A DNA stretch of 64,000 bases from Pseudomonas chlororaphis subsp. aurantiaca (lineage in GTDB: Bacteria; Pseudomonadota; Gammaproteobacteria; Pseudomonadales; Pseudomonadaceae), in contig NZ_CP059162.1 in the NCBI RefSeq assembly GCF_013466605.1, forward strand, positions 4,340,001-4,404,000, written 5' to 3'. The position numbers were made by a program, and so were the translations under genes. Shown here in pieces: positions 10,714 to 25,554 of the stretch; positions within the stretch are counted from its first letter, which is position 1, and every line of letters starts with the position of its first letter. The notes below the pieces were generated by a model. That model had not been told where the DNA came from. It saw nothing but the letters and a program-made list of their open reading frames with translations, and made no database searches.

Positions 10714-13428
10714 ATGGCCACTATCCACGTAGACGGCAAAGCGCTCGAAGTCGATGGGGCGGACAACCTGTTACAGGCATGTCTGTCACTAGGCCTCGAC
10801 ATCCCTTATTTCTGCTGGCACCCCGCTCTCGGTAGCGTCGGTGCCTGTCGCCAGTGCGCGGTCAAGCAGTACACCGACGAGAACGACACCCGTGGTCGTA
10901 TCGTCATGTCCTGCATGACGCCCGCCACCGACAACACCTGGATCTCCATCGACGATGAAGAATCCAAGGCCTTCCGCGCCAGTGTCGTCGAATGGCTGAT
11001 GACCAACCACCCGCACGACTGCCCGGTCTGCGAGGAAGGCGGTCACTGCCACCTGCAAGACATGACCGTGATGACCGGCCACAACGAGCGCCGTTATCGC
11101 TTCACCAAGCGTACCCACCAGAACCAGGAACTCGGCCCGTTCATCGCTCACGAGATGAACCGTTGCATCGCCTGCTACCGTTGCGTGCGCTTCTACAAGG
11201 ACTATGCCGGCGGCACCGACCTCGGCGTGTTCGGCGCCCACGACAACGTGTACTTCGGTCGCGTTGAAGACGGCACCCTGGAAAGCGAGTTCTCCGGCAA
11301 CCTCACCGAGGTCTGCCCGACTGGTGTGTTCACCGACAAGACTCACTCCGAGCGCTACAACCGCAAATGGGACATGCAGTTCTCGCCGAGCATCTGCCAT
11401 GGCTGCTCCAGCGGTTGCAACATCTCCCCGGGCGAGCGCTACGGCGAACTGCGTCGCATCGAGAACCGCTACAACGGTTCGGTGAACCAGTACTTCCTGT
11501 GCGACCGTGGCCGTTTCGGCTATGGCTACGTCAACCGCGAAGACCGTCCACGCCAGCCGCTGCTGAACGACGGCACCAAGCTGAACCTGGACCAGGCGCT
11601 GGACAAGGCCGCCGACCTGCTGCGCGGCCGCAATATCGTCGGTATCGGTTCGCCTCGCGCCAGCCTGGAAAGCAACTACGCCCTGCGTGAGCTGGTAGGC
11701 GCCGAGCACTTCTACAGCGGTATCGAAGCCGCCGAGCTGGAGCGCATCCGCCTGGTCCTGCAAGTGCTGAAAAGCAGCCCGCTGCCCGTGCCGACCATGC
11801 GCGACATCGAAGACCACGACGCGGTATTCGTCCTCGGCGAAGACCTGACCCAGACCGCCGCCCGCATGGCCCTGGCCCTGCGCCAGTCGGTCAAGGGCAA
11901 GGCCGAAGAAATGGCCGACGCCATGCGCGTCCAGCCATGGCTCGACGCCGCGGTGAAAAACATCGGCCAGCACGCGCTGAACCCGCTGTTCATCGCCAGC
12001 CTGGCTGAAACCAAGCTCGACGACGTTGCCGAGGAGTGTGTACACGCCGCTCCCGACGACCTGGCGCGCATCGGTTTCGCCGTGGCCCACGCCCTGGACG
12101 CCAGCGCCCCGGCCGTCGAAGGCCTGGACACCGAAGCCCAGGAACTGGCCAAGCGCATCGCCGACGCCCTTCTCGCGGCCAAGCGTCCACTGATCATCGC
12201 TGGCACCTCCCTGGGTTCCAAGGCGCTGATCGAAGCCGCGGCGAACATCGCCAAGGCCCTGAAGCTGCGCGAGAAGAACGGCTCCATCAGCCTGATCGTG
12301 CCTGAGGCCAACAGCCTCGGCCTGGCCATGCTCGGTGGCGAATCGGTGGACGCCGCGCTGCAAGCGGTGATCGACGGTAAGGCCGATGCCCTGGTCGTAC
12401 TGGAAAACGATCTGTACACCCGCACCGACGCCGCCAAGGTCGATGCCGCGCTGAACGCCGCGAAAGTGGTGATCGTCGCCGACCACCAGAAGACCGCCAC
12501 CAGCGATCGCGCGCACCTGGTTCTGCCAGCAGCCAGCTTCGCCGAGGGCGACGGCACCCTGGTCAGCCAGGAAGGCCGTGCCCAGCGCTTCTTCCAGGTG
12601 TTCGATCCAACCTATATGGATGCCAGCATCCTGGTTCACGAAGGCTGGCGCTGGCTGCATGCCCTGCGCTCTACCCTGCTGAACAAGCCGGTGGACTGGA
12701 CCCAGCTGGACCACGTGACCGCCGCCTGCGCCCAGAGCAACCCGCAACTGGCACGCATCGTCGATGCCGCGCCATCGGCGTCGTTCCGCATCAAGGGCCT
12801 GAAGCTGGCTCGCGAACCGCTGCGTTACAGCGGCCGTACCGCCATGCGCGCCGATATCAGCGTGCACGAGCCACGTACCCCGCAGGACCAGGACACCGCG
12901 TTCTCCTTCTCCATGGAAGGTTATTCGGGCTCCGTGGAACCGCGCTCCCAGGTGCCGTTCGCCTGGTCGCCGGGCTGGAACTCGCCGCAAGCCTGGAACA
13001 AATTCCAGGACGAAGTCGGTGGTCACCTGCGTGCCGGTGATCCGGGCACCCGCCTGATCGAAAGCCAGGGCGACAGCCTCGGCTGGTTCGCCAGCGTGCC
13101 GCGCCCCTTCTCCCCTGCCCAGGGCACCTGGCAGGCGGTGCCGTTCTACCACCTGTTCGGCAGCGAAGAGAACTCTTCGAAAGCCGCTCCGGTCCAGGAA
13201 CGCATCCCGGCCGCCTACGTTTCCCTGGCCAAGTCCGAAGCCGATCGCCTCGGTGTCAACGATGGCGCGCTGCTCGCCGTGAACGTGGCGGGCCAGACCC
13301 TGCGTCTGCCGTTGCGCATCAACGAAGAGCTGGGCGCTGGCCTGGTGGCCCTGCCGGCCGGCCTGGCGGGCATTCCACCGGCGTTCTTTGGCAAATCCGT
13401 TGACGGTCTGCAGGAGGCAGCGCAATGA
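10714..13428 (+). CDS. nuoG: NADH-quinone oxidoreductase subunit G
   Basis: NuoG is the large iron-sulphur subunit of the NADH module. The 904-residue protein shows the ligands of several clusters: the N-terminal 2Fe-2S domain (PYFCWHP, GACRQC, VMSCMTP), the His/Cys N5 site ([15 protein letters not shown]), N4 ([10 protein letters not shown] with a later CPTG), and the extra N7 site ([12 protein letters not shown] with a later LCDRG) typical of E. coli-type enzymes. The C-terminal two thirds are the molybdopterin-oxidoreductase-like fold without the cofactor. The stop overlaps the nuoH start by 4 bases. Confidence 0.97.
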   Translation: MATIHVDGKALEVDGADNLLQACLSLGLDIPYFCWHPALGSVGACRQCAVKQYTDENDTRGRIVMSCMTPATDNTWISIDDEESKAFRASVVEWLMTNHPHDCPVCEEGGHCHLQDMTVMTGHNERRYRFTKRTHQNQELGPFIAHEMNRCIACYRCVRFYKDYAGGTDLGVFGAHDNVYFGRVEDGTLESEFSGNLTEVCPTGVFTDKTHSERYNRKWDMQFSPSICHGCSSGCNISPGERYGELRRIENRYNGSVNQYFLCDRGRFGYGYVNREDRPRQPLLNDGTKLNLDQALDKAADLLRGRNIVGIGSPRASLESNYALRELVGAEHFYSGIEAAELERIRLVLQVLKSSPLPVPTMRDIEDHDAVFVLGEDLTQTAARMALALRQSVKGKAEEMADAMRVQPWLDAAVKNIGQHALNPLFIASLAETKLDDVAEECVHAAPDDLARIGFAVAHALDASAPAVEGLDTEAQELAKRIADALLAAKRPLIIAGTSLGSKALIEAAANIAKALKLREKNGSISLIVPEANSLGLAMLGGESVDAALQAVIDGKADALVVLENDLYTRTDAAKVDAALNAAKVVIVADHQKTATSDRAHLVLPAASFAEGDGTLVSQEGRAQRFFQVFDPTYMDASILVHEGWRWLHALRSTLLNKPVDWTQLDHVTAACAQSNPQLARIVDAAPSASFRIKGLKLAREPLRYSGRTAMRADISVHEPRTPQDQDTAFSFSMEGYSGSVEPRSQVPFAWSPGWNSPQAWNKFQDEVGGHLRAGDPGTRLIESQGDSLGWFASVPRPFSPAQGTWQAVPFYHLFGSEENSSKAAPVQERIPAAYVSLAKSEADRLGVNDGALLAVNVAGQTLRLPLRINEELGAGLVALPAGLAGIPPAFFGKSVDGLQEAAQ

Positions 13429-14432
13429 CCTGGTTCACCCCTGAAGTGATCGACGTGATCCTGGCGGTCGTCAAAGCCCTGGTCATCATGCTGGCCGTGG
13501 TGGTCGCCGGTGCCCTGCTCAGCTTTGTCGAGCGTCGCCTGCTGGGCTGGTGGCAGGACCGTTACGGTCCGAACCGCGTTGGCCCGTTCGGCATGTTCCA
13601 GATCGCCGCCGACATGCTGAAGATGTTCTTCAAGGAAGACTGGACCCCGCCGTTTGCCGACAAGGTGATCTTCACCCTCGCGCCGGTCGTGGCCATGAGC
13701 GCCTTGCTGATCGCGTTCGCGATCATCCCGATCACCCCGACCTGGGGCGTGGCGGACCTGAACATCGGCCTGCTGTTCTTCTTCGCCATGGCCGGCCTGT
13801 CGGTCTACGCGGTGCTGTTCGCCGGCTGGTCGAGCAACAACAAGTTCGCCCTGCTCGGCAGCCTGCGGGCCTCGGCCCAGACCGTGTCCTATGAAGTGTT
13901 CATGGGCCTGGCGCTGATGGGCATCGTGGCCCAGGTCGGTTCGTTCAACATGCGCGACATCGTCGACTACCAGGCGCAGAACCTGTGGTTCATCATTCCG
14001 CAGTTCTTCGGCTTCTGTACCTTCTTCATCGCTGGCGTGGCCGTGACTCACCGTCACCCGTTCGACCAGCCGGAAGCGGAACAGGAACTGGCCGACGGTT
14101 ACCACATTGAATACGCCGGCATGAAATGGGGCATGTTCTTCGTTGGCGAGTACATCGGCATCATCCTGATCTCGGCACTGCTGGTCACTCTGTTCTTCGG
14201 TGGCTGGCACGGTCCGTTCGGCATCCTGCCGCAACTGTCCTTCGTCTGGTTCGCCCTGAAGACCGCGTTCTTCATCATGCTGTTCATCCTGCTGCGCGCT
14301 TCCATCCCGCGTCCGCGTTATGACCAGGTGATGGACTTCAGCTGGAAATTCTGCCTGCCGCTGACCCTGATCAATTTGCTGGTGACTGCTGCGCTTGTGT
14401 TGTTGAACACGCCAGCGGGCGCGGTTCAGTGA
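13425..14432 (+). CDS. nuoH: NADH-quinone oxidoreductase subunit H
   Basis: NuoH is the membrane subunit contacting the quinone-binding arm. The 335-residue protein has about eight membrane spans and the conserved loop [21 protein letters not shown] near residue 32, plus the loop [20 protein letters not shown] that lines the quinone channel. Translation is coupled to nuoG by an ATGA overlap. Confidence 0.97.
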   Translation: MTWFTPEVIDVILAVVKALVIMLAVVVAGALLSFVERRLLGWWQDRYGPNRVGPFGMFQIAADMLKMFFKEDWTPPFADKVIFTLAPVVAMSALLIAFAIIPITPTWGVADLNIGLLFFFAMAGLSVYAVLFAGWSSNNKFALLGSLRASAQTVSYEVFMGLALMGIVAQVGSFNMRDIVDYQAQNLWFIIPQFFGFCTFFIAGVAVTHRHPFDQPEAEQELADGYHIEYAGMKWGMFFVGEYIGIILISALLVTLFFGGWHGPFGILPQLSFVWFALKTAFFIMLFILLRASIPRPRYDQVMDFSWKFCLPLTLINLLVTAALVLLNTPAGAVQ

Positions 14433-14443
14433 GGATTTGACCC

Positions 14444-14992
14444 ATGTTCAAATATATTGGCGACATCGTTAAGGGTACTGGTACCCAACTGCGCAGCCTG
14501 GTGATGGTCTTCGGCCATGGCTTTCGCAAGCGCGACACCCTGCAATACCCGGAAGAGCCGGTCTACCTGCCGCCCCGCTACCGTGGCCGCATCGTGCTGA
14601 CCCGCGACCCCGATGGCGAAGAGCGTTGCGTAGCCTGCAACCTGTGCGCCGTGGCGTGCCCGGTGGGTTGCATCTCGCTGCAGAAAGCTGAAACCGAAGA
14701 CGGTCGCTGGTACCCGGACTTCTTCCGCATCAACTTCTCGCGTTGCATCTTCTGCGGCCTCTGCGAGGAAGCCTGCCCGACCACCGCGATCCAGCTGACC
14801 CCGGATTTCGAGATGGCCGAGTTCAAACGTCAGGACCTGGTTTACGAGAAAGAAGATCTGCTGATCTCCGGTCCCGGAAAGAACCCTGATTACAACTTCT
14901 ATCGTGTTGCAGGTATGGCCATTGCCGGTAAGCCAAAAGGCTCCGCGCAAAACGAAGCCGAGCCGATCAACGTGAAGAGCTTGCTGCCTTAA
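14444..14992 (+). CDS. nuoI: NADH-quinone oxidoreductase subunit I
   Basis: NuoI carries the two 4Fe-4S clusters N6a and N6b that lead electrons towards NuoB. Both ferredoxin motifs are complete in the 182-residue protein: [15 protein letters not shown] near residue 63 and [15 protein letters not shown] near residue 102. It begins 11 bases after nuoH. Confidence 0.97.
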   Translation: MFKYIGDIVKGTGTQLRSLVMVFGHGFRKRDTLQYPEEPVYLPPRYRGRIVLTRDPDGEERCVACNLCAVACPVGCISLQKAETEDGRWYPDFFRINFSRCIFCGLCEEACPTTAIQLTPDFEMAEFKRQDLVYEKEDLLISGPGKNPDYNFYRVAGMAIAGKPKGSAQNEAEPINVKSLLP

Positions 14993-15001
14993 GGAAGAAA
15001 G

Positions 15002-15502
15002 ATGGAATTCGCTTTCTATTTCGCGTCAGGTGTCGCCGTTGTCTCCACGCTACGCGTGGTGACCAACACCAACCCTGTGCACGCCCTGCTCTACCTGATC
15101 ATTTCGCTGATCGCCGTGGCGATGACTTTCTTCAGCCTCGGCGCACCGTTCGCCGGCGTGCTGGAAGTGATCGCCTATGCCGGCGCCATCATGGTGCTCT
15201 TCGTGTTCGTGGTGATGATGCTGAACCTGGGCCCCGCCTCGGTTCAGCAGGAACGCATCTGGCTCAAGCCGGGGATCTGGCTCGGGCCGGTGGTGCTCGC
15301 CGCCCTGCTGCTGGTGGAACTGCTGTACGTGCTGTTCAGCCACCAGAGCGGTACCGGTATCGGCCACACCACCGTGGACGCCAAGGCCGTGGGCATCAGC
15401 CTGTTCGGTCCTTATCTGCTGGTGGTCGAACTCGCCTCGATGCTGCTGCTCGCCGCAGCCGTCACGGCGTTCCACCTGGGCCGCAACGAGGCGAAGGAGT
15501 AA
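15002..15502 (+). CDS. nuoJ: NADH-quinone oxidoreductase subunit J
   Basis: This is the 166-residue hydrophobic subunit J of the complex I membrane arm, with about five membrane spans. The conserved segment [20 protein letters not shown] contains the pi-bulge helix TM3 of the family. AAGGAAG lies just before the start. It sits in standard order between nuoI and nuoK. Confidence 0.96.
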   Translation: MEFAFYFASGVAVVSTLRVVTNTNPVHALLYLIISLIAVAMTFFSLGAPFAGVLEVIAYAGAIMVLFVFVVMMLNLGPASVQQERIWLKPGIWLGPVVLAALLLVELLYVLFSHQSGTGIGHTTVDAKAVGISLFGPYLLVVELASMLLLAAAVTAFHLGRNEAKE

Positions 15503-15506
15503 GACC

Positions 15507-15824
15507 ATGCCTACTATCGGAACTATCCCTCTGGAGCATGGCATGGCCGTTGCCGGCATCCTGTTCTGCCTCGGCCTGGTCGGCCTGATGGTGCGCCGCA
15601 ACATTCTCTTCGTGCTGATGAGCCTGGAGGTGATGATGAACGCCTCCGCCCTGGCCTTCATCGTCGCCGGTAGCCGCTGGGCGCAGCCGGATGGACAGGT
15701 CATGTTCATCCTGGTGATCAGCCTGGCAGCCGCCGAGGCCAGTATTGGCCTGGCGATCCTGTTGCAGCTGTATCGCCGCTTCCACACTCTCGATATCGAC
15801 GCTGCCAGCGAGATGCGCGGATGA
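15507..15824 (+). CDS. nuoK: NADH-quinone oxidoreductase subunit K
   Basis: This is the 105-residue three-helix subunit K of the membrane arm. The two conserved membrane glutamates of the proton path are visible in [10 protein letters not shown] and [11 protein letters not shown]. The stop overlaps nuoL by 4 bases (ATGA). Confidence 0.96.
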   Translation: MPTIGTIPLEHGMAVAGILFCLGLVGLMVRRNILFVLMSLEVMMNASALAFIVAGSRWAQPDGQVMFILVISLAAAEASIGLAILLQLYRRFHTLDIDAASEMRG

Positions 15825-17674
15825 ACCTTCTCTATCTGACTTTCCTGTTCCCCCTGATCGGTTTCCTGCTGCTGTCGTTCTCCCGTGGACGCCTCTCGGA
15901 AAACCTCGCCGCCCTGATCGGTGTCGGCTCCGTTGGCCTGTCGGCGATTGTCGCGGCTTATGTGATCTGGCAATTCAACGTCGCCCCGCCGGAAGGTGGC
16001 CACTACACCCAGGTGCTGTGGCAGTGGATGACCGTTGGCGACTTCAAGCCAACCTTCGCCCTGTACCTGGACGGCCTGTCCGTGACCATGCTCGGCGTGG
16101 TGGTGGGCGTGGGTTTCCTGATCCACCTGTTCGCCTCCTGGTACATGCGCGGTGAAGACGGTTACTCGCGCTTCTTCGCCTATACCAACCTGTTCATCGC
16201 CAGCATGCTGTTCCTGGTGCTCGGCGATGACCTGTTGTTCCTGTACTTCGGCTGGGAAGGCGTGGGCCTGTGTTCGTACCTGCTGATCGGTTTCTACTAC
16301 AGCAACCGCAACAACGGTAACGCGGCACTCAAGGCCTTCATCGTCACCCGCATCGGCGACGTGTTCATGGCCATCGGCCTGTTCATCCTGTTCCAGCAGC
16401 TGGGTACGCTGAACATCCAGCAACTGCTGGTCGCGGCGCCTGCGAAATTCCAGGCCGGCGATTTCTGGATCGTCCTGGCGACCCTGATGCTGCTGGGTGG
16501 CGCGGTCGGTAAATCCGCCCAGCTGCCGCTGCAGACCTGGCTGGCGGACGCGATGGCCGGTCCTACCCCGGTTTCGGCACTGATCCACGCCGCAACCATG
16601 GTGACCGCCGGTGTCTACCTGATCGCCCGTACCCACGGCCTGTTCGCCCTGGCGCCGGACATCCTGCACCTGGTGGGCGTCGTCGGTGGCGTGACCCTGG
16701 TGCTGGCCGGCTTCGCCGCGCTGGTACAGACCGACATCAAGCGGATCCTCGCCTACTCGACCATGAGCCAGATCGGCTACATGTTCCTGGCCCTGGGCGT
16801 TGGCGCCTGGGACGGCGCGATCTTCCACCTGATGACCCACGCCTTCTTCAAGGCCCTGCTGTTCCTTGCCTCCGGTGCGGTGATCGTTGCCTGCCACCAC
16901 GAGCAGAACATCTTCAAGATGGGCGGCCTGTGGAAGAAACTGCCGCTGGCCTACGCCAGCTTCATCGTCGGCGGCGCGGCCCTGGCGGCTCTGCCACTGG
17001 TCACCGCCGGTTTCTACTCCAAGGACGAGATCCTCTGGGAAGCCTTCGCCAGCGGTAACCACGGCCTGCTGTATGCCGGTCTGGTGGGGGCCTTCATGAC
17101 CTCGCTGTACACCTTCCGCCTGATCTTCATCACCTTCCACGGTGAAGCCAAGACCGAAGCCCACGCCGGCCACGGCATCAGCCACTGGCTGCCGCTGTCG
17201 GTGCTGATCATTCTGTCGACCGCCGTCGGCGCCATGATCACCCCACCGCTGCACGGTGTGCTGCCACTGAGCGTCGGCCATGCCGGCGGTGAAGCCAAGC
17301 ACAGCCTGGAACTCGCGTCCGGCGCCATCGCCATCGCCGGTATCCTGCTGGCCGCGCTGCTGTTCCTCGGCAAGCGTCGCTTCGTTACCGCCATCGCCAA
17401 CAGCGGCATCGGCCGCCTCCTCTCGGCCTGGTGGTTCGCTGCCTGGGGCTTCGACTGGATCTACGACAAACTGTTCGTCAAGCCATATCTGGCGATCAGC
17501 CATGTACTGCGCAAAGACCCGCTCGACCAGACCATCGGTCTGATCCCGCGCCTGGCCAAAGGGGGCCACAACTCCCTGAGCCGTACGGAAACCGGTCAAC
17601 TGCGTTGGTACGCCGCCTCGATGGCTGCTGGTGCCGTGCTGGTTATCGGCGCCGTCGTGCTGGTAGCGGTCTGA
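15821..17674 (+). CDS. nuoL: NADH-quinone oxidoreductase subunit L
   Basis: NuoL is the distal antiporter-like, proton-pumping subunit with the long lateral helix. The 617-residue protein shows [16 protein letters not shown] (with the key glutamate), the loop [20 protein letters not shown] and the [17 protein letters not shown] segment of this family. It has about sixteen membrane spans, the usual count. Confidence 0.97.
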   Translation: MNLLYLTFLFPLIGFLLLSFSRGRLSENLAALIGVGSVGLSAIVAAYVIWQFNVAPPEGGHYTQVLWQWMTVGDFKPTFALYLDGLSVTMLGVVVGVGFLIHLFASWYMRGEDGYSRFFAYTNLFIASMLFLVLGDDLLFLYFGWEGVGLCSYLLIGFYYSNRNNGNAALKAFIVTRIGDVFMAIGLFILFQQLGTLNIQQLLVAAPAKFQAGDFWIVLATLMLLGGAVGKSAQLPLQTWLADAMAGPTPVSALIHAATMVTAGVYLIARTHGLFALAPDILHLVGVVGGVTLVLAGFAALVQTDIKRILAYSTMSQIGYMFLALGVGAWDGAIFHLMTHAFFKALLFLASGAVIVACHHEQNIFKMGGLWKKLPLAYASFIVGGAALAALPLVTAGFYSKDEILWEAFASGNHGLLYAGLVGAFMTSLYTFRLIFITFHGEAKTEAHAGHGISHWLPLSVLIILSTAVGAMITPPLHGVLPLSVGHAGGEAKHSLELASGAIAIAGILLAALLFLGKRRFVTAIANSGIGRLLSAWWFAAWGFDWIYDKLFVKPYLAISHVLRKDPLDQTIGLIPRLAKGGHNSLSRTETGQLRWYAASMAAGAVLVIGAVVLVAV

Positions 17675-17713
17675 TATGAACCTTGCGAACTTGCGAAAGG
17701 AATTGAGCCCGTC

Positions 17714-19246
17714 ATGATTCTGCCTTGGCTAATCCTGATCCCCTTCATCGGCGGCCTGCTGTGCTGGATGGGTGAGCGCTTCGGCGCCACCCTCCCCCGC
17801 TGGATTGCGCTGATCACCATGTCCCTGCTGCTCACCCTCGGCCTCTGGCTGTGGGCCCACGGCGACTATTCACTCGCTCCGGCGCCTGGCGCCGATCCGA
17901 CCTGGACCCTGGAGTTCAAGCACGTCTGGATCGAGCGCTTCGGCATCAACGTGCACCTGGCCCTCGACGGCCTGTCGCTGTTGATGATCCTGCTGACCGG
18001 CCTCCTGGGCGTGCTTTCCGTCCTCTGCTCCTGGAAAGAGATCCAGCGTCACGTGGGCTTCTTCCACCTGAACCTGATGTGGATCCTGGGCGGTGTCGTC
18101 GGCGTGTTCCTCGCCCTCGACCTGTTCATGTTCTTCTTCTTCTGGGAAATGATGCTGGTGCCGATGTACTTCCTCATCGCGCTCTGGGGTCACAGTTCTT
18201 CGGACGGCAAGAAAACCCGGATCTATGCCGCGACCAAGTTCTTCATCTTCACTCAGGCTTCCGGCCTGATCATGCTGGTGGCGATCCTCGGTCTGGTGCT
18301 GGTCAACTTCAACGACACCGGCGTGATTACCTTCAACTACGCCGACCTGTTGAAGACCAAGATGTCGACCACCACCGAGTACGTACTGATGCTCGGCTTC
18401 TTCATCGCCTTCGCGGTGAAGCTGCCAGTGGTGCCGTTCCACTCCTGGCTGCCTGATGCCCACGCCCAGGCGCCGACTGCGGGTTCCGTGGACCTGGCGG
18501 GGATCCTGCTGAAGACCGCGGCCTATGGCCTGTTGCGTTTCGCCCTGCCGCTGTTCCCGAACGCCTCGGCCGAGTTCGCGCCGATCGCCATGACCCTGGG
18601 TCTGATCGGGATCTTCTATGGTGCCTTCCTGGCCTTCGCCCAGACCGACATCAAGCGCCTGGTGGCATTCTCCAGCGTTTCGCACATGGGCTTCGTGCTG
18701 ATCGGCATCTACTCCGGCAGCCAGCTGGGCCTGCAGGGCGCGGTGATCCAGATGCTGGCCCACGGTCTGTCGGCGGCGGCACTCTTTATCCTGTGCGGCC
18801 AGCTGTACGAACGCACCCACACCCGCGACATGCGTGAAATGGGTGGCCTGTGGTCGAAGATCGCCTACCTGCCAGCCATCAGCCTGTTCTTCGCAGCAGC
18901 CTCGCTGGGCTTGCCGGCAACCGGTAACTTCGTCGGCGAATTCCTGATCCTGATCGGTACCTTCGCCAGCGCGCCATGGGTCACCGTGCTCGCGACTTCC
19001 GGCCTGGTGTTCGGTTCGGTCTACTCGCTGATCATGATTCACCGCGCCTACTTCGGCCCGGCCAAGTCGGACGCGGTCCTGCACGGCATGGACGCTCGCG
19101 AACTGATCATGGTGGTCGGACTGGCGGCGCTGCTGATCTACATCGGCATCTACCCGCAACCGTTCCTCGATACCTCTGCCGCCACGATGAGTGGCGTGCA
19201 GCAATGGCTCGGCACCGCCTTCACTCAACTCGCTTCGGCCCGGTAA
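17714..19246 (+). CDS. nuoM: NADH-quinone oxidoreductase subunit M
   Basis: NuoM is the second antiporter-like, proton-pumping subunit. In the 510-residue protein the key motifs are [19 protein letters not shown] (glutamate), [20 protein letters not shown] and [17 protein letters not shown]. Fourteen membrane spans are plausible. A 39-base gap with AAAGGAATTGAG before the start separates it from nuoL. Confidence 0.97.
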   Translation: MILPWLILIPFIGGLLCWMGERFGATLPRWIALITMSLLLTLGLWLWAHGDYSLAPAPGADPTWTLEFKHVWIERFGINVHLALDGLSLLMILLTGLLGVLSVLCSWKEIQRHVGFFHLNLMWILGGVVGVFLALDLFMFFFFWEMMLVPMYFLIALWGHSSSDGKKTRIYAATKFFIFTQASGLIMLVAILGLVLVNFNDTGVITFNYADLLKTKMSTTTEYVLMLGFFIAFAVKLPVVPFHSWLPDAHAQAPTAGSVDLAGILLKTAAYGLLRFALPLFPNASAEFAPIAMTLGLIGIFYGAFLAFAQTDIKRLVAFSSVSHMGFVLIGIYSGSQLGLQGAVIQMLAHGLSAAALFILCGQLYERTHTRDMREMGGLWSKIAYLPAISLFFAAASLGLPATGNFVGEFLILIGTFASAPWVTVLATSGLVFGSVYSLIMIHRAYFGPAKSDAVLHGMDARELIMVVGLAALLIYIGIYPQPFLDTSAATMSGVQQWLGTAFTQLASAR

Positions 19247-19253
19247 GAGCGCT

Positions 19254-20717
19254 ATGGACTTTACGATTCAACACTTTATCGCGCTTGCGCCGCTGTTGAT
19301 CACCAGCCTCACCATCATTGTGGTGATGCTGGCTATCGCCTGGCGTCGCAACCATTCGCAAACCTTCCTGCTGTCGGTCGCCGGTCTGAACCTGGCGTTG
19401 CTGTCGATCCTGCCAGCCCTGAAAGTCACCCCTCTGGCGGTGACTCCATTGCTGCAGATCGACCAGTTCGCCTGCCTGTACATGGCGCTGATCCTGGTGG
19501 CCACCCTGGCCTGCGTCACCCTCGCCCATGCCTACCTGGGCGACGGCGGCACCGGCTACCCGGGCAACCGCGAAGAGCTGTACCTGCTGATCCTGATGGC
19601 CGCAGCCGGTGGCCTGGTCCTGGTCAGCGCGCAACACCTGGCCGGCTTGTTCATCGGCCTGGAGCTGCTCTCGGTACCGGTCTACGGCCTGGTGGCTTAT
19701 GCCTTCTTCAACAAGCGTTCGCTGGAAGCCGGCATCAAGTACATGGTGCTGTCGGCCGCCGGTTCCGCGTTCCTGCTGTTCGGCATGGCCCTGCTCTACG
19801 CCGAAGCCGGCAGCCTGAGCTTCAACGGCATCGGTCAGGCCCTGGCCGCGACCGGCCTGCCTAGTCCGCTGGCCCAACTGGGCCTGGGCATGATGCTGAT
19901 TGGCCTGGCGTTCAAGCTGTCGCTGGTCCCCTTCCACCTGTGGACCCCGGACGTCTACGAAGGGGCCCCGGCGCCTGTGGCGGCCTTCCTGGCCACCGCG
20001 AGCAAGGTGGCGGTGTTCGCGGTGATGGTGCGTCTGTTCCAGATCTCGCCGGTGGCCAGCAGCGGTGTCCTGAACACCGTGCTGACCCTGATCGCGATTG
20101 CCTCGATCCTGTTCGGTAACCTGCTGGCGCTGACCCAGAGCAACCTCAAGCGTCTGCTGGGTTACTCGTCCATCGCCCACTTCGGTTACCTGCTGATCGC
20201 CCTGGTGGCGAGCAAGGGCCTGGCGATGGAAGCCATCGGCGTCTACCTGGTCACCTACGTGATCACCAGCCTCGGCGCCTTCGGTGTGATCACCCTGATG
20301 TCCTCGCCTTACAAGGGGCGCGACGCGGATGCCCTGTACGAATACCGCGGCCTGTTCTGGCGCCGTCCGTACCTGACCGCCGTACTGACCGTGATGATGC
20401 TGTCCCTGGCCGGTATCCCGCTGACCGCGGGCTTCATCGGCAAGTTCTACATCATCGCCACCGGTGTCGAAGCGCACCAATGGTGGCTGGTCGGTTCCCT
20501 GGTCCTGGGCAGCGCCATCGGCGTGTTCTACTACCTGCGCGTCATGGTCACCCTGTACCTGATCGAGCCGAACCTGCGCCGCGTCGACGCCCAGTTGCAC
20601 TGGGAACAGAAAGCTGGCGGCGTGATGCTGCTGGCCATCGCGGTCCTGGCGTTCTTCCTCGGCGTCTACCCACAACCGCTGCTGACCCTGGTCCAGCAAT
20701 CCGGTCTGGCGGGCTGA
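19254..20717 (+). CDS. nuoN: NADH-quinone oxidoreductase subunit N
   Basis: NuoN is the third antiporter-like subunit and the last gene of the operon. The 487-residue protein shows [41 protein letters not shown] and [20 protein letters not shown] chose the ATG at 19254, 7 bases after the nuoM stop; the frame opens at 19191 but inside nuoM. A strong terminator follows 30 bases after the stop. Confidence 0.97.
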   Translation: MDFTIQHFIALAPLLITSLTIIVVMLAIAWRRNHSQTFLLSVAGLNLALLSILPALKVTPLAVTPLLQIDQFACLYMALILVATLACVTLAHAYLGDGGTGYPGNREELYLLILMAAAGGLVLVSAQHLAGLFIGLELLSVPVYGLVAYAFFNKRSLEAGIKYMVLSAAGSAFLLFGMALLYAEAGSLSFNGIGQALAATGLPSPLAQLGLGMMLIGLAFKLSLVPFHLWTPDVYEGAPAPVAAFLATASKVAVFAVMVRLFQISPVASSGVLNTVLTLIAIASILFGNLLALTQSNLKRLLGYSSIAHFGYLLIALVASKGLAMEAIGVYLVTYVITSLGAFGVITLMSSPYKGRDADALYEYRGLFWRRPYLTAVLTVMMLSLAGIPLTAGFIGKFYIIATGVEAHQWWLVGSLVLGSAIGVFYYLRVMVTLYLIEPNLRRVDAQLHWEQKAGGVMLLAIAVLAFFLGVYPQPLLTLVQQSGLAG

Positions 20718-20747
20718 TCGCTCAAGCACGATCCGCGGTAAAACAAG

Positions 20748-20771
20748 ACGGCGCCTTCGGGCGCCGTTTTG
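20748..20771 (+). terminator. Rho-independent terminator of the nuo operon
   Basis: An 8-bp stem (acggcgcc 20748-20755 / ggcgccgt 20760-20767) is closed by a UUCG tetraloop and followed by TTTT. Confidence 0.93.
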
Positions 20772-20964
20772 TTTTCCAAGGAAAAAACCGCCCTGCCCCT
20801 CCTCCTGCCACCTGATAGGAATTGCCTTTCAGGCTTTAAAGACGCGTCCTACATCTCATCCTGATTGCCAAGTCTAAGGTCATTAAAAGGCGACGAGCGC
20901 CATGCGCAACGCCTTGACCTCTCGATCCATTCAATCAAAAATATACGCAGATTACGTACAGAAC

Positions 20965-21315
20965 ATGGACGCGCTTTTTATTGAGTTACCCCCGTTCCAA
21001 CGCCATCGACAGGGCCACCTGGACGACGAGCTTTTTCGTAGCCTGCAGCTTGAATTGCTGAAAGCCCCCGAAGCCGGAGATCTCATCGAGGGAACCGGTG
21101 ACTTGCGCAAGATCCGCTTTGTCGATGAGCACCGGCACAAGGGCAAACGCGGCGGGATCCGGGTGATTTATTACTGGTGGTCCGGAGGCGCCCAATTCTG
21201 GCTCTTCACCCTTTACGCAAAGAACGAGCAGAACGACCTGACACTCCATCAGAAAAAACTGCTCAAGCAACTGCTGAACAGAGAAGTCGACGCGAGAACC
21301 CATCATGAAACGTGA
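20965..21315 (+). CDS. higB: RelE/HigB-superfamily toxin (toxin-first TA module)
   Basis: The 116-residue protein resembles HigB2/RelE-type mRNA interferases that cleave mRNA on the ribosome. The typical core is DLRKIRFVDEHRHKGKRGGIRVIYYWW followed by FTLYAKNEQNDLT, with the basic residues the family uses for catalysis. I place the start at ATG 20965 (MDALFIELPPFQ), where the family usually begins; an in-frame ATG at 20902 would add 21 unconserved residues. The gene overlaps the antitoxin by 11 bases. Toxin before antitoxin is the normal higBA order and the reverse of relBE. Confidence 0.82.
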   Translation: MDALFIELPPFQRHRQGHLDDELFRSLQLELLKAPEAGDLIEGTGDLRKIRFVDEHRHKGKRGGIRVIYYWWSGGAQFWLFTLYAKNEQNDLTLHQKKLLKQLLNREVDARTHHET

Positions 21316-21619
21316 CATCTTTTCCGAACTGGTCGAAGGTTTCGACGCCCTGGCCAAAGAGCGCCAAGGCAAGCTCACGCTGCGCACCCACAAGGTCAAG
21401 TTGAACGCACTGCTTCCAATCACCGCCGAAGAAGTGCTGGCCGTGCGCGAGCAGCTGAACCTGTCCAGATCGGTATTTGCCATGTACCTGCGCACCAATA
21501 CTCGAACCCTGGAGAACTGGGAGCAAGGACGCGCAAAACCCAACGCTCAGGCCACCACCCTGATCCGCCTGGTACAGCGTTTTCCCGATACGGTGGAGCG
21601 GCTGGCAGCACTGGCCTGA
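21305..21619 (+). CDS. higA: HigA-type XRE antitoxin
   Basis: The 104-residue protein has a helix-turn-helix of the XRE/MqsA-like kind in its C-terminal half (TAEEVLAVREQLNLSRSVFAMYLRTNTRTLENWEQGRAKPNA). It neutralises the toxin encoded just upstream, and family members bind their own promoter. The 11-base overlap with the toxin gene supports co-expression. No clear operator dyad was found upstream of the pair. Confidence 0.85.
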   Translation: MKRDIFSELVEGFDALAKERQGKLTLRTHKVKLNALLPITAEEVLAVREQLNLSRSVFAMYLRTNTRTLENWEQGRAKPNAQATTLIRLVQRFPDTVERLAALA

Positions 21620-21645
21620 AGATCTGCGCTGGTTCGAAGGTCGTC

Positions 21646-21670
21646 ATCGCGGGCAAGCCTCGCTCCTACA
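21646..21670. repeat. REP-like element, family B (single copy)
   Basis: This copy of ATCGCGGGCAAGCCTCGCTC(CTACA) lies between the antitoxin gene and the ABC operon. The same sequence recurs at 49047-49104 as an inverted pair and, inverted, at 51448-51470. It resembles the short extragenic palindromic repeats common in the P. fluorescens group. Confidence 0.75.
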
Positions 21671-21750
21671 GAAGAACGGCGTTGCGTAATCCTTCGTCCC
21701 CTGGTCTGGCCGTGACAACGATGGCTCTGGCACCACAACAATCATTCCCA

Positions 21751-21778
21751 AAACAGAACGGCACCCGAAGGTGCCGTT
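21751..21778 (-). terminator. Rho-independent terminator of the ABC importer operon
   Basis: On the minus strand a 9-bp stem (aacggcacc / ggtgccgtt, 21757-21778) with a UUCG loop is followed by CTGTTTT. It lies 22 bases after the last gene of the operon. Confidence 0.88.
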
Positions 21779-21799
21779 GCGCATTACAGAGCCAAAACC

Positions 21800-23542
<1,743 letters not shown>

Positions 23543-23592
23543 AGAGACCTCCTGGTTGAATTTCGAAGCAGGACCACCGCGCACGCGCCCGG

Positions 23593-23865
23593 CTAGCCCC
23601 AACGCATCACAGCCAACAGCCACACCAGGGACAGCACGAACGCCACCCAGATGCTCCAGTCGGTGACGCCGATTACCAGCAGATGCAGGTAGGCGCTGCC
23701 GAGAAGACCGATAAACAGGCGATCGCCACGGGTGGTGGCAATCGGCAGGAAGCCGCGCCGAGGGATGCTCGGCGAACGCAATTCCCACGTGGTCATGCCC
23801 AGCAGGATCAAGGCAATGACACCGAAGAATGCCGCCGTCGGGGCGGTCCAGTTCATCCATTCCAT
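23593..23865 (-). CDS. DUF2160 small membrane protein (GlpU-like)
   Basis: The 90-residue protein has three predicted membrane helices (about residues 9-26, 50-67 and 70-88). Proteins of this kind occur only beside GlpSTPQV-type ABC importers, where their role is unknown. I chose the ATG at 23865 (MEWMNWTAPT); the frame continues upstream into the permease gene. It lies 10 bases after the second permease and 50 bases before the binding protein. Confidence 0.8.
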   Translation of the reverse strand: MEWMNWTAPTAAFFGVIALILLGMTTWELRSPSIPRRGFLPIATTRGDRLFIGLLGSAYLHLLVIGVTDWSIWVAFVLSLVWLLAVMRWG

Positions 23866-23875
23866 CAACGGATCC

Positions 23876-24676
<801 letters not shown>

Positions 24677-24687
24677 GGCGGCCGTCC

Positions 24688-25550
<863 letters not shown>

Positions 25551-25554
<4 letters not shown>

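Noticed and set aside
10789..13425. Very long minus-strand ORF (878 codons) opposite nuoG, and similar long antisense frames opposite other genes
   Set aside because: High-GC codon bias keeps the antisense frame open. The plus strand encodes a complete NuoG with all cluster ligands, and the antisense product has no recognisable domain.
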